Positions 12,488-20,138 of a stretch of DNA of 64,000 nucleotides are shown here, piece by piece. The notes under the pieces are model-generated. The model ran no database searches. It saw only the letters and a list, made by a program, of their open reading frames with translations, and had not been told where the DNA came from. Each line of letters starts with the position of its first letter. The stretch's first letter is position 1. A program made the position numbers and the translations under genes. The stretch comes from a virus, in IMG/VR virus record IMGVR_UViG_3300037225_001477, positions 45,502 to 109,501 of that record; one strand, 5' to 3'.

Positions 12488-12559
12488 TAGCAGGAGTGGG
12501 ACTCGAACCCACACCATCGACCTTATGAGGGTAGCAACCAACCATTGGTTTATCCTGCA
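12488..12559 (-). tRNA. tRNA-Met (CAU)
   Basis: 72 nt. Acceptor TGCAGGA/TCCTGCT has an unpaired first position (T1-T72), D-arm AACC/GGTT, anticodon stem CTACC/GGTCG with loop CTCATAA, T-arm GTGGG-TTCGAGT-CCCAC. The mismatch at 1-72 recalls initiator tRNAs, but the three G-C pairs of initiator anticodon stems are absent; a CAU tRNA could also be an isoleucine tRNA after C34 modification. Confidence 0.8.
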
Positions 12560-12562
12560 ACG

Positions 12563-13282
12563 TTATTTTCTTCCCCTCCTCCAATTATTAGGTATTAGAG
12601 ATTCTTTATATACAAATTTACTTTCAATACCATTTGTAATCCACATTTTTTGTGAATTAAGTTTTTCTAAAGATATTAGTAATCCTCTTTTCCACCCTTC
12701 AGGTATGGGTTTATTACTTTCTATTTGTTTAGATTCCTTACCATTGTTAACCCACATTGTTCCATAATTTACTGCTGCTTCCCCTCTTCTGTATTCTCTA
12801 TTATAGGATATAGCTCTTCCCTTTTTCCAGCCTTCAGGAATATCATTAATTCTACTAACTGATTTGTTTTCTATTCCATTAGTAATCCACATTGTTCCAT
12901 ACCTACTATTTTTAGTACCTTGCTGATGCTTTCTTCTTCTTAATGTTTCCCTTTTCTTACTTCGGGCTTGGTCTGTTCTCGACAATTCTGTAAGCTGAGT
13001 TGAACCGCCTCTTCCTCCCGGTACAATATTATAGGTTTCTTCTTTCTGTATGAACACCTTATTTACAATAAGGGCTTCTTCTTTATACATCTCTTCCTCA
13101 GAATCAAAGAACTTTAGAATGGTTCTCTCAAAATTCTTTTTTCCTAAAACTGTCATGTCTCCTAAAAGTTTTGTACCTGAACCCATATAGTCATCATCAA
13201 GATTATAGGTTCTATGCACCCCCACATAAATTTTCCCATTTATTAGACATTTTATTTGATAAAGGTAGTATTTCTGTTTCAT
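12563..13282 (-). CDS. GIY-YIG homing endonuclease
   Basis: About 239 residues from ATG 13282; the TTG six bases upstream overlaps the late motif. The GIY-YIG module begins YLYQIKCLINGKIYVGV (residues ~6-22), followed by an Arg-containing helix (GKKNFERTILKFF) and a catalytic-type Glu (EEALIVNK). The C-terminal part is basic and has three copies of the motif MWITNG-x-E-x-K...IPxxWxxG, a DNA-contact repeat known from SegB/I-TevI-like enzymes. It abuts tRNA-Met (3 bp), so insertion next to tRNA genes is likely. Confidence 0.85.
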   Translation of the reverse strand: MKQKYYLYQIKCLINGKIYVGVHRTYNLDDDYMGSGTKLLGDMTVLGKKNFERTILKFFDSEEEMYKEEALIVNKVFIQKEETYNIVPGGRGGSTQLTELSRTDQARSKKRETLRRRKHQQGTKNSRYGTMWITNGIENKSVSRINDIPEGWKKGRAISYNREYRRGEAAVNYGTMWVNNGKESKQIESNKPIPEGWKRGLLISLEKLNSQKMWITNGIESKFVYKESLIPNNWRRGRK

Positions 13283-13283
13283 A

Positions 13284-13293
13284 TACAATTAGT
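13284..13293 (-). promoter_or_regulatory. Late-promoter-like motif ACTAATTGTA
   Basis: Ends one base before ATG 13282 of the GIY-YIG gene, with the same layout as the HNH gene at 2626-3039. Confidence 0.45.
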
Positions 13294-13314
13294 GTGTTGA
13301 TGGTTCAGAAAGTA

Positions 13315-13390
13315 CAGAGGGAGAAGGATTCGATACCTTCAACACAGAAACCTTAATAGATTTCCTGCTCTAACCTTAAGCTATCCCTCT
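13315..13390 (-). tRNA. tRNA with enlarged 10-nt anticodon loop (Ile UAU or Asn AUU?)
   Basis: 76 nt. Acceptor AGAGGGA/TCCCTCT, D-arm GCTT...GAGC. The anticodon stem GGAAA/TTTCT holds a 10-nt loop TCTATTAAGG; an alternative stem GAAAT/GTTTC leaves 8 nt. T-stem GAAGG/CCTTC with 8-nt loop TATCGAAT. Three bases too long in the anticodon arm, so identity is open. Confidence 0.5.
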
Positions 13391-14070
13391 AAAATAGAAA
13401 TACTAGGGTTTGGGTATTCACCTGACAAGCATGGCTATTCCCCCTTTTGACCTAAAGCCTAAGCTCCACCCTAAGGGATTACTTCATGTTGGCATCTACA
13501 TACACGATAGGACTGGAAGTATCTATGGAGTATGATGCCTCAGAAGAACATATGAATTTTCCCTTATGACTTGAATCACCAGTCATAAGATTTACAGGTA
13601 TTCATTACACCTAATTTGGTGGGCTTATGATTTACCAGCCCGAAAGCTACCCACCACGAGGTTTTAACTGTATTGCCCGACAGACACCCCTCTGGGTTTA
13701 GCGGAGTGTGAACTTTAATTCACACTGACCGTCCTAACTGGAACTCCTCTATAACTCCATGGGTTTCCCACTTCTCTGCTATAGAATCTACGTAACCTCG
13801 TTAGGACTAATCACATTCAATGCCTTTCTTTTACGTTACTCGTAGGCTCAACGTGCTATTTCCCCTCCACTACCCTACTGTATCGGATAGTATCACTGGG
13901 GGTGGCTGCAATCCCACTATAAAAAGGATGGCTGTATCATTGTCGAAGACTGGTGCATACCTTACAGCTAGGTTCCAAACACTACGTATCTGGACTTTTC
14001 CTGCATCCTTATTCCCCATCCCTAGTATGTCAAAGACTTTATGAAGTTAGGCTTATGCTCTCAACCTCAT
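13391..14070 (-). ncRNA. Candidate large structured ncRNA (~680 nt) with own promoter
   Basis: No credible gene in 730 bp. The promoter 14077-14105 places the 5' end near 14,070 and the RNA runs into the tRNA at 13390. Clear stems include GTGTGAA-TTAAAG-TTCACAC, CCATCC...GGGATGG, GTAGGG..., CTTATGACT-GGTGATTCA-AGTCATAAG (9 bp) and AGCCCACCA / TGGTGGGT. Size, density of stems and adjacency to a tRNA in a phage fit the large ornate RNA classes (GOLLD/ROOL type), but I cannot confirm a class by eye. Confidence 0.5.
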
Positions 14071-14076
14071 ACTCAC

Positions 14077-14105
14077 ACTATACTACTTCTTTTTCAGTTT
14101 GTCAA
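14077..14105 (-). promoter_or_regulatory. sigma70-type promoter TTGACA-17-TATAGT
   Basis: Minus-strand -35 at 14105-14100 and -10 at 14082-14077, 17-bp spacer; drives the large ncRNA candidate. Confidence 0.8.
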
Positions 14106-14121
14106 CACCTAAAAAATATTT

Positions 14122-14424
14122 TCATCCAGCATGAAAGGAAGCACAAATGACTCCCTTTTCTATAGTAGGTAAAGCCACACCAATAAATTCTACTTTAACT
14201 TGATCAGGATTATCCACCCACCCACGTTCAGGCGCTTCCCCCCACTCAGAAGTATTTGCTATAGGCCATCCTCTAAAAAATCTATAATGAGAATTAGGGT
14301 GAATCAAAGCAGCATCTTCAGAGGAATCTGCTGCTACTATTGCATCAGAATAAGTATCAAACCCGCTTTGTACAGTCTGTGAAATCCTATACAGATTTAT
14401 TTCTTTTCTCCTTCTTAGATTCAT
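14122..14424 (-). CDS. Conserved phage protein (GxDTYxxAIVAA...ASFxAG family)
   Basis: The conserved part starts at NLYRISQ and continues with SGFDTYSDAIVAA, HPN, a Trp-rich middle and the terminal ASFHAG, a pattern I know from many phages; role unknown. The start is ambiguous. ATG 14424 has only a weak AAGG, while a strong AAGGAG (about 14,408-14,413) would serve an AUA codon at 14400, exactly where related proteins begin (MNLY). The end of the preceding small gene overlaps this site, so translation is probably coupled. Confidence 0.65.
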   Translation of the reverse strand: MNLRRRKEINLYRISQTVQSGFDTYSDAIVAADSSEDAALIHPNSHYRFFRGWPIANTSEWGEAPERGWVDNPDQVKVEFIGVALPTIEKGVICASFHAG

Positions 14425-14518
14425 ATGCCTTTTTTGCTTTATTACAAAGCTCACAAAGCTCTGCTTTATAACACAGCAAATTCTTATTACACTCCGCAGG
14501 TAATTTCCAGGTTTTCAT
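14387..14518 (-). CDS. Small Cys/Lys-rich protein
   Basis: 43 residues, ATG 14518. Contains four Cys (two as CELC) and a strongly basic C-terminus (KKAYESKKEKRNK), suggestive of a half zinc finger binding nucleic acid. Overlaps the next gene's ribosome binding site. Weak own ribosome binding site, hence moderate confidence. Confidence 0.45.
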   Translation of the reverse strand: MKTWKLPAECNKNLLCYKAELCELCNKAKKAYESKKEKRNKSV

Positions 14519-14524
14519 ACTCTT

Positions 14525-14553
14525 AACCTACTACAGTTTGATTAAACTGTCAA
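14525..14553 (-). promoter_or_regulatory. Possible promoter TTGACA-17-TAGGTT
   Basis: Good -35 (14553-14548) at the very end of the zinc-ribbon gene, 17-bp spacer, poor -10 (14530-14525). Confidence 0.4.
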
Positions 14554-14711
14554 GCATTTTTTGCTAATTGTTTTCCATATTCTCTCCATGCTGTTATAGC
14601 TTTAGTCTGTTCTGGGCTATAATACTCCTTATTACATTCAGTACAACGACTTACCAGTTTTGTTATTGTCTGCTCTACAATCTTATGACAATATGGACAC
14701 TCAGCTCTCAT
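14550..14711 (-). CDS. Small zinc-ribbon protein
   Basis: 53 residues, ATG 14711 behind GGGGG. Two Cys pairs (CPYC at 5-8 and CTEC ~24 residues later) form a zinc ribbon, followed by a helical tail. Such proteins occur as small transcription- or DNA-associated factors in phages; function here unknown. Confidence 0.6.
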   Translation of the reverse strand: MRAECPYCHKIVEQTITKLVSRCTECNKEYYSPEQTKAITAWREYGKQLAKNA

Positions 14712-14721
14712 ATTACCCCCC

Positions 14722-14765
14722 TAAAAAATAACCCTGTCGAAGGCAATGAAGCTGATTCAACAGGG
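14722..14765 (-). terminator. Rho-independent terminator
   Basis: Minus-strand stem CCCTGTTGAA/TTCGACAGGG (10 bp) followed by TTATTTTTT. Ends the operon that runs from 18.9 to 14.8 kb. Confidence 0.8.
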
Positions 14766-14780
14766 AGCAAATACAGATAT

Positions 14781-14790
14781 AATAATTAGT
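14781..14790 (-). promoter_or_regulatory. Late-promoter-like motif ACTAATTATT
   Basis: Lies just behind the gene at 14792; the next start codon is 70 bases away and the terminator 14722-14765 intervenes, so its role is doubtful. Confidence 0.25.
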
Positions 14791-14791
14791 G

Positions 14792-15067
14792 CTAGTATGA
14801 CAGCATCATATTGAGCTGTTCGAACTTACCCCTCAAACTCTCAAACTTATCTTCCTGAATTTCTACTTGAGAAGCATTAGAGAGTGCTTTCCATACTGTG
14901 AAGATTTCTTCATTAGTCAACTTCACCTCTTTTTTCTCAAGCTTGGCTTGAAGATTCATCTTCTCTGTGAGAGAATACTCCTGGGGGCATGAAAGATAAA
15001 ATCCATCAAGAATATCCTCCAGTAAATCCAGTTCCTCATCCTCTAGTAACAACTTAGTTTCAACCAT
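14792..15067 (-). CDS. Hypothetical acidic helical protein
   Basis: 91 residues from ATG 15067, behind AAGGA; the upstream GTG 15082 lies inside the previous gene and lacks a site. Leu/Glu-rich helices throughout. No family recognised. Last gene before the terminator. Confidence 0.55.
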   Translation of the reverse strand: MVETKLLLEDEELDLLEDILDGFYLSCPQEYSLTEKMNLQAKLEKKEVKLTNEEIFTVWKALSNASQVEIQEDKFESLRGKFEQLNMMLSY

Positions 15068-15068
15068 T

Positions 15069-15446
15069 TTAGTTTCCTTCACTTGAGCTTAGCTCCACTA
15101 CGGGGGCATTCTTAACCATACTCTCTTCTTGCATTTCTGTCAATACCCTCTCTGCTACTTTTTCTGAATCCACATAAGCATCAACAGTACCATCACCATT
15201 GTCCATAATAAGTGCATTCTCTTCTGTAGGTTTCTTCTCCTGTTCCTTCTTCATTGCCTCCTCATATTTCATCATAGCATTGATATAGGGTCGTAAATTA
15301 GCTAAACAGGAGCCACATACAATAGCCTCCTTCTCTTCATCCGTCTTTGGGTTCTTATACAATCGAGGATAAGAATAAGCATGACAATAGGGGCATTGAA
15401 TCATATCACCACCTACAGTGGTTCTAGTTGTGTTTTTTTTACTCAT
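15069..15446 (-). CDS. Zinc-ribbon phage protein
   Basis: 125 residues, ATG 15446 behind GGGAG. N-terminal zinc ribbon (CPYC ... CGSC) with a basic linker, then a long Lys/Glu helix and an acidic C-terminus. Conserved in outline in phage gene clusters of unknown function; no catalytic residues seen. Confidence 0.6.
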   Translation of the reverse strand: MSKKNTTRTTVGGDMIQCPYCHAYSYPRLYKNPKTDEEKEAIVCGSCLANLRPYINAMMKYEEAMKKEQEKKPTEENALIMDNGDGTVDAYVDSEKVAERVLTEMQEESMVKNAPVVELSSSEGN

Positions 15447-15449
15447 AAT

Positions 15450-15989
15450 TTACTCCCACTTTCCTTCATCACCAGCCTCAGCAGCTAAATCCAGTTTCTC
15501 TTGTCGCCTTATTGCTTCTAAGTCTATATTAGCAGTATTACCACCATATTCTTTAGTTTCATCAGTATTAGGGTCGGTATAAATAGATCTAACAGAAGGG
15601 GCCTGTTCTCCCTTGGTTATTGACATTGTTTTACTAACAGGGATAGGGGCCATTTTAACATCACCTTGAATATAAGATTTAATATTATTGATATGAGCTT
15701 CAACCTGATCAGGAGACTGCCAACCACCTTCACCTAATATTACTCTCCCTTCATCATTATACACAGTATATCCATAGATACCACTTTCATCTTTACCTGC
15801 TTTCACTTTACCAGATTCAAATAAACGTTTTAGTATATTTACATTTTCAAATACTTCTTGGGGGGAGGCAAACCTAAAGTCCTCCAATAGAATGCGCTGA
15901 ACAGTGTCAAACTTATTTTCACTATCAGTAAGATTAACTATTCTAAATCCCCATTTACGTGTTTGCTGATGCTGGGATACTACTACCAT
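15450..15989 (-). CDS. Hypothetical protein
   Basis: 179 residues, ATG 15989. N-terminal ~100 residues alpha/beta (KWGFRIVNLTDSENKFDTVQ ...), followed by a low-complexity linker and charged C-terminus. Starts one base before the stop codon of the preceding gene, so it is part of the same operon. No family recognised. Confidence 0.55.
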   Translation of the reverse strand: MVVVSQHQQTRKWGFRIVNLTDSENKFDTVQRILLEDFRFASPQEVFENVNILKRLFESGKVKAGKDESGIYGYTVYNDEGRVILGEGGWQSPDQVEAHINNIKSYIQGDVKMAPIPVSKTMSITKGEQAPSVRSIYTDPNTDETKEYGGNTANIDLEAIRRQEKLDLAAEAGDEGKWE

Positions 15990-16349
15990 TTACTCTACCT
16001 TCTTACCACAATTAGTGCCATCAATAAAAGTATGGCAATCCAACAACGTCTTATATGTCAGGCAACTTATTCCTCCGTCCCAAATAACATAAACCCCATT
16101 ATGGTCTTGAGAAGCAATAAGAAGCTTATGCTCTGGTTTTGATAGTATAATCTCCCCCACCAGAGTATCTTCATAAGTAAAAGGAACATATTCATCCTTT
16201 GGCTTTATTCTATAGTTATACTCAGGATTAAAAGAAGGTGAATCTATATACATATAACTCCCTCCATCTTTATTCTTTACTTGTACCTCTTTACCCTCAG
16301 CATATGCCTTAATGATAGGCCATAACTCTTTAGCCTGTTCTTTATTCAT
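15990..16349 (-). CDS. Conserved phage protein, unknown function
   Basis: 119 residues, ATG 16349. Begins EQAKELWPIIKAYAEGKEVQ and continues with FNPEYNYRIKPKDEYVPFTY. This pattern (W-x-x-I-x-A-x-x-x-G-K, then YRIKP) is widespread among phage and prophage proteins without assigned function. Overlaps the upstream gene by 8 bp. Confidence 0.65.
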   Translation of the reverse strand: MNKEQAKELWPIIKAYAEGKEVQVKNKDGGSYMYIDSPSFNPEYNYRIKPKDEYVPFTYEDTLVGEIILSKPEHKLLIASQDHNGVYVIWDGGISCLTYKTLLDCHTFIDGTNCGKKVE

Positions 16350-16662
16350 TTGTAACCTCCCATGCTTCTATAAGTTTCACTACTTCTGTAGCATACTTTT
16401 TTCTACCTTCTATTGTATGACAACATACCCACTCTATATAAGGACCATCAATACAATTATACAATGGGCAATTAATTTCATTCCCTACTAAAGGATAATG
16501 AACTTTACATTTAGGGAACACTTCGCATAAAGCACAATAATACATAGTATCTAATTTATCAAGCATTTCTTTAGGAACTTGAGTTTTATCTTCTAGTTCT
16601 GGGTTATCTTTTAAGTATCTCCACATCTCTAATGCTATTTCTTTAGCTTCAGTCTTCGTCAT
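16342..16662 (-). CDS. Conserved Cys-rich phage protein
   Basis: 106 residues, ATG 16662. Central Cys cluster (CALC, C, CPLYNC, CC) consistent with one or two zinc sites, flanked by helices ending KLIEAWEV. Family known in phages of several hosts, function unknown. ATG overlaps the stop of the preceding gene. Confidence 0.65.
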   Translation of the reverse strand: MTKTEAKEIALEMWRYLKDNPELEDKTQVPKEMLDKLDTMYYCALCEVFPKCKVHYPLVGNEINCPLYNCIDGPYIEWVCCHTIEGRKKYATEVVKLIEAWEVTNE

Positions 16663-17093
16663 GATTCCTCCTTATGTATATGCTCATCACAGGATACATA
16701 ATACCAACCATGATTTACTCTAGATTTACCTTGTTTTCCACATACCTCACAAGTATGAGTAGAAGCATTCTCTGCCATACTAATAGCACCAGAAATATAA
16801 TCATCATCATAATTCGTATAAAATCTTAATGTACCAAATTTCTCTTTTACTTGGGTAGCCTGACACTCAACATGAGGTATTTCTTTATTTTCTTTTTTGT
16901 TGACATAATCAATATTACTATTTACATTCTGTATATGATTTTTTATTACTTCACATAAATCATGAATAATTTGATACCAGCCACCTTGACATTCGAATCC
17001 CCAGCACATACAGGTTTCCTGCATGTCCATATTACGTTGAATAAATATTTCTGGAAAATCAGCACATAGTTTAGCATCCAGTTCGCTGTTCAT
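16659..17093 (-). CDS. Conserved phage protein with C-terminal zinc motif
   Basis: About 144 residues; ATG 17093 has AAAGGAG at better spacing than ATG 17099. Core QVKEKFGTLRFYTNY followed by AENASTHTCEVCGKQG and a C/H pair (CDEHIH) is a characteristic phage family of unknown role; the Cys/His pattern suggests a structural zinc. Confidence 0.65.
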   Translation of the reverse strand: MNSELDAKLCADFPEIFIQRNMDMQETCMCWGFECQGGWYQIIHDLCEVIKNHIQNVNSNIDYVNKKENKEIPHVECQATQVKEKFGTLRFYTNYDDDYISGAISMAENASTHTCEVCGKQGKSRVNHGWYYVSCDEHIHKEES

Positions 17094-17202
17094 GGGCATC
17101 GCTCCTTTCTAATAAGGTTTCTAAGGCTCTATCAATATCCTCAATAGTATACTTTTCATACTTTTGATATTTATTACGCCAATAGCATACATCACATTTC
17201 AT
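17071..17202 (-). CDS. Small protein with CxxC, overlaps next gene
   Basis: 43 residues, ATG 17202. KCDVCYW near the start, then a charged helix. It overlaps the start of the gene at 16659-17093 and carries that gene's ribosome binding site, which suggests coupling. Own ribosome binding site weak. Confidence 0.4.
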   Translation of the reverse strand: MKCDVCYWRNKYQKYEKYTIEDIDRALETLLERSDAHEQRTGC

Positions 17203-17215
17203 TATGATATCACAA

Positions 17216-17425
17216 TTACAATTTCGTTTCACCAAATTTTCCTAATTTTTGCTCTTTAGCACAATCTAAACATATACCCCTAGACCGATGGATATCACTA
17301 GGAATAGAAGCATAACCAGATTTATACCACTCATGCCCACCCATCATCTGCCCACATGTAGGACATGGTAGCCAGAAGTACCCACCTAGAGTAGCAATAA
17401 GATGATTTATTAACCTAAATTTCAT
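17216..17425 (-). CDS. Small zinc-binding phage protein
   Basis: 69 residues, ATG 17425. Contains FWLPCPTCGQMMGGHEW and a second pair CLDC, a zinc-ribbon pattern common in phage and mobile-element proteins of unknown function. Confidence 0.6.
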   Translation of the reverse strand: MKFRLINHLIATLGGYFWLPCPTCGQMMGGHEWYKSGYASIPSDIHRSRGICLDCAKEQKLGKFGETKL

Positions 17426-17778
17426 TTTACTTTCTCCAAATATATCATTTGTAATCCATCAGTCTCATAAGGAATAAGTATTATTCTATCTCCCTTTTCC
17501 TGATATATATATTCTATATTTTCTATATATAGAAATTTAGTTGCATTTCCTTTCTGTGTCAATATAAAAGGATATTCTATAATAGTCAAATATATATCAT
17601 TCATCATAGCCACAGTAGATTTAGCAAATAGAACAAAAGAATATGGTGAATGAGATGGGGGCATTACTCTATATAGTCCCTGAACTATATCAGTGCTAAC
17701 TGGATTAAATACATCCTTCTGAGCACTAATAAGAACTGTATTTAGACAGAGAAGCAACATGAGTATAATCTTCTTCAT
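17422..17778 (-). CDS. Exported protein with signal peptide
   Basis: 118 residues, ATG 17778. Classical signal peptide: MKK, hydrophobic ILMLLLCLNTVLI and cleavage after SAQ (residue ~20). The mature part is beta-rich with no known motif. A phage-encoded secreted or periplasmic protein would change the surface of the infected cell (exclusion, anti-superinfection); that role is inference. Overlaps the ATPase gene by 53 bp and the downstream gene by 4 bp. Confidence 0.6.
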   Translation of the reverse strand: MKKIILMLLLCLNTVLISAQKDVFNPVSTDIVQGLYRVMPPSHSPYSFVLFAKSTVAMMNDIYLTIIEYPFILTQKGNATKFLYIENIEYIYQEKGDRIILIPYETDGLQMIYLEKVK

Positions 17779-18328
17779 CTATAGCCTCCAGCTTCTTACA
17801 ATAAGATAATACTTGCTCTACTCGTTTGTCAATAGGTCCAGATATGTATTCAAACTTATCATGAGCAAAATCAGGTAGGAGTCTTGTTAATATTTCTGTT
17901 ATTTCTTGTCGTTGTTTTTCATCTACAATTCTTACCCCATCTGTCTCAATAGGGAATTCAGAATTGATAACAAAAACAATATCAATATATTTCATAAATT
18001 CATGAGACATATCAAACATAAAGTTAATAGCACCACGAGACATATTACTATTATGTCGTTTTTGATGATAAAAATAATAGGAAAGATTATCTATCACTGT
18101 TCTATCAAAAAAAGCATTCTTATACTGATTAACATGATAGAGTTGTAATGCTAATGTAGTCAATTGTATATCAGTATTAGCAGTATCAAATCCTATATCA
18201 TATTTTTGTTTCAAGTATCGAGTAGGAGAATCAAATACATGATAATCCTTGAAATAAGGAGCTTTTATTAATTCCTGTATAAGTGTAGTTTTACCTACAG
18301 ATTGCGCTCCTGTTATCCCTATCTTCAT
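17726..18328 (-). CDS. P-loop NTPase, AAA_28/NadR-like kinase family
   Basis: 200 residues, ATG 18328 (ATGA overlap with the upstream gene). Walker A GAQSVGKTT at residues 7-15; hydrophobic strand ending in Asp (IDIVFVINSE) and an Arg/Asp-rich lid. The whole length matches small ATP-binding kinases related to the NadR ribosylnicotinamide kinase domain, which phages use in NAD salvage or for unknown nucleotide phosphorylation. Substrate not determinable from sequence. Confidence 0.65.
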   Translation of the reverse strand: MKIGITGAQSVGKTTLIQELIKAPYFKDYHVFDSPTRYLKQKYDIGFDTANTDIQLTTLALQLYHVNQYKNAFFDRTVIDNLSYYFYHQKRHNSNMSRGAINFMFDMSHEFMKYIDIVFVINSEFPIETDGVRIVDEKQRQEITEILTRLLPDFAHDKFEYISGPIDKRVEQVLSYCKKLEAIDEEDYTHVASLSKYSSY

Positions 18329-18891
18329 TTACCCTCCATTTCCTTTATGAGCGCATTAAACTTCTTGTCAATACCGGCATCGGTATCTACTAAGGAGATT
18401 TCCTTTATCAACTTACAACCCCAATATCCCTGTCCCTCTGGTTTATCAGGCTGATAACGAGTATCACTTCTTTTTTTCTGAAAACCTTCATATATTTCCA
18501 ATACATTTGTATCCAAATTGATAATATATGCATATTCACAGAATAATGAATCTTTCATAAACTCTTGATTATCAATCATAAGCCCAACTTTAGAATGGGC
18601 TAACAAATCACCCTGAATATCACGTAATACACAATACCAATCTTCAGGAGATTTTGAATTTACATTTTTATTATAGTATTCAGCACACTTTAGAAATTGC
18701 TCTGTAGTGGGCTTATCATTACTATTAACCATAGTAATAACAGCAAAATCATTATTTATATCTTGTATAGACCTATTCTTTATATATTTTATTATATCTT
18801 TGCCTAAATATTCTAGATCAGAATCAAAATGATTGTAAGTTATTTTTGAAACCCCATCTTTGTAAAACCCATATGCTCCTCTGGTACCCAT
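18325..18891 (-). CDS. Conserved phage protein (MGTRG... family)
   Basis: 188 residues, ATG 18891 behind AAGGAGG. Starts MGTRGAYGFYKDG and continues with ITYNHFDSDLEYLG, a conserved phage/prophage pattern. No catalytic motif recognised. First gene behind the promoter 18909-18937. Confidence 0.65.
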   Translation of the reverse strand: MGTRGAYGFYKDGVSKITYNHFDSDLEYLGKDIIKYIKNRSIQDINNDFAVITMVNSNDKPTTEQFLKCAEYYNKNVNSKSPEDWYCVLRDIQGDLLAHSKVGLMIDNQEFMKDSLFCEYAYIINLDTNVLEIYEGFQKKRSDTRYQPDKPEGQGYWGCKLIKEISLVDTDAGIDKKFNALIKEMEGK

Positions 18892-18908
18892 AGTATCCTC
18901 CTTATTGA

Positions 18909-18937
18909 ACTATACTATTAATTCAAATTAAAGTCAA
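18909..18937 (-). promoter_or_regulatory. sigma70-type promoter TTGACT-17-TATAGT
   Basis: -35 at 18937-18932, -10 at 18914-18909, 17-bp spacer; overlaps the 3' end of the upstream YopX gene. Confidence 0.75.
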
Positions 18938-19374
18938 GATAGTAATTCAGGGTTATCGTGGATGTTGCCAATAATCTCACAAAATTTTGCTTTAGCTTGC
19001 GTAATCTGTCCACCAAGTTCACCATATTCATAATCAGCATAATGTTGTCTATATCGTATATGCCCTTTATATCCAGTATCATACATATATGTATATTTCC
19101 GTAAAGATTTAAGAATATCCCCTTCATAAATTTCTTTTTTATTCTTATCATACAGCCCTATAAACTGTCCTAATGTATTTATATCAATAGTGAAAGCAAC
19201 ATCATTCTGCACAATACAATGATGAGGCTTAACATCAATTCCAGATAAAAAATACATTCCTGATTCTATTTTTTCTCCAGAATTCTCATCAGTCAAAGGA
19301 GTAATAAAATATTGTCCATATACCCATTGATAATCTCTGCCTAATACTTTAGCTCTAAACTTTATTTCCCACAT
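18934..19374 (-). CDS. YopX family protein (copy 1)
   Basis: About 146 residues from ATG 19374 (GGAGG six bases upstream); longer starts lie inside the previous gene. Begins MWEIKFRAKV, then the YopX hallmarks IGLYDKNKKEIYEGDIL and IGNIHDNPELLS. YopX proteins are common in phages of Bacillota and Bacteroidota, form a beta-barrel-like oligomer, and have no assigned function. Tandem paralogue of the next gene. Confidence 0.8.
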   Translation of the reverse strand: MWEIKFRAKVLGRDYQWVYGQYFITPLTDENSGEKIESGMYFLSGIDVKPHHCIVQNDVAFTIDINTLGQFIGLYDKNKKEIYEGDILKSLRKYTYMYDTGYKGHIRYRQHYADYEYGELGGQITQAKAKFCEIIGNIHDNPELLS

Positions 19375-19759
19375 CTTCTGCCTCCAATAATTCCGGATTT
19401 TCGTGGATGTTGCCAACGACTTCTATTGGTAGTTGTTGAACATCAACTCCAAGAATCCAATCATTTCCAAACCAAAAAACACCATAATCCCATACTATTG
19501 AGCTTTTTACAGTATATCCCTCATTGTTTAGGAATCCTAATATATCCCCCTCATAAATATCCTGCCCTTTTTTATCCTTGAGTCCGGTGTACTGCTCGAC
19601 AATTATATTATTTATATCAAGCAGGCCATGCATTTCATTTAACCAATTACCTGTAATTATTATTTCTCCATATATAGAGCATCCCTCGTTATGCATTTCA
19701 TATCCATGTAACCATTTCTTGTCTATATCATGCCATGCTCTAAACTTTATTTCACGCAT
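19355..19759 (-). CDS. YopX family protein (copy 2)
   Basis: 134 residues, ATG 19759 behind GAGGAG. MREIKFRAWHDIDKKWLHGY, QYTGLKDKKGQDIYEGDIL and VVGNIHENPELLE give the complete YopX pattern. Overlaps the neighbouring paralogue by 20 bp; the two arose by tandem duplication and have since diverged. Confidence 0.85.
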   Translation of the reverse strand: MREIKFRAWHDIDKKWLHGYEMHNEGCSIYGEIIITGNWLNEMHGLLDINNIIVEQYTGLKDKKGQDIYEGDILGFLNNEGYTVKSSIVWDYGVFWFGNDWILGVDVQQLPIEVVGNIHENPELLEAEDVGNKV

Positions 19760-20135
19760 GATTTTTCTCCTCTTCTACTCCTTCTATATTTTCATAAATA
19801 ATAGCTAAATGATGTAGTATCTGTTGTAAACTTCTAGTTTCATGAGGATACAAAAGCATACTCTTAAATATTTCATGGGCAATATAATTCATAGAATCGA
19901 GCAATTCTTCTTTAGCATGTTCTAACGTAGGGGAGTTCATGGAATTAACAAAGGAAGATTGAAAAGACAATTCACCATATTTTTTTAATCCTGCATCTCT
20001 TTTTTTCTTCAGTACCTCCCCTAAGTTCTCTATTTCATACTCGGAAAAGGCATAACAAAAAATATCATTTATTATTTTTTCATAATAAGTATTATAATCT
20101 TGAGGTAATACTGCCATTACTTCTTTATAATCCAT
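19752..20135 (-). CDS. MazG-like conserved phage protein
   Basis: 127 residues, ATG 20135 behind GGAGG. The stretch RDAGLKKYGE ... HAKEELLDSMNYIAHEIFK resembles the helical core of MazG/dUTPase-superfamily nucleotide pyrophosphohydrolases, including the EELLD acidic motif, but only one clear metal-binding pair is visible. Nucleotide-pool sanitising is possible, not shown. Confidence 0.5.
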   Translation of the reverse strand: MDYKEVMAVLPQDYNTYYEKIINDIFCYAFSEYEIENLGEVLKKKRDAGLKKYGELSFQSSFVNSMNSPTLEHAKEELLDSMNYIAHEIFKSMLLYPHETRSLQQILHHLAIIYENIEGVEEEKNHA

Positions 20136-20138
20136 AAT

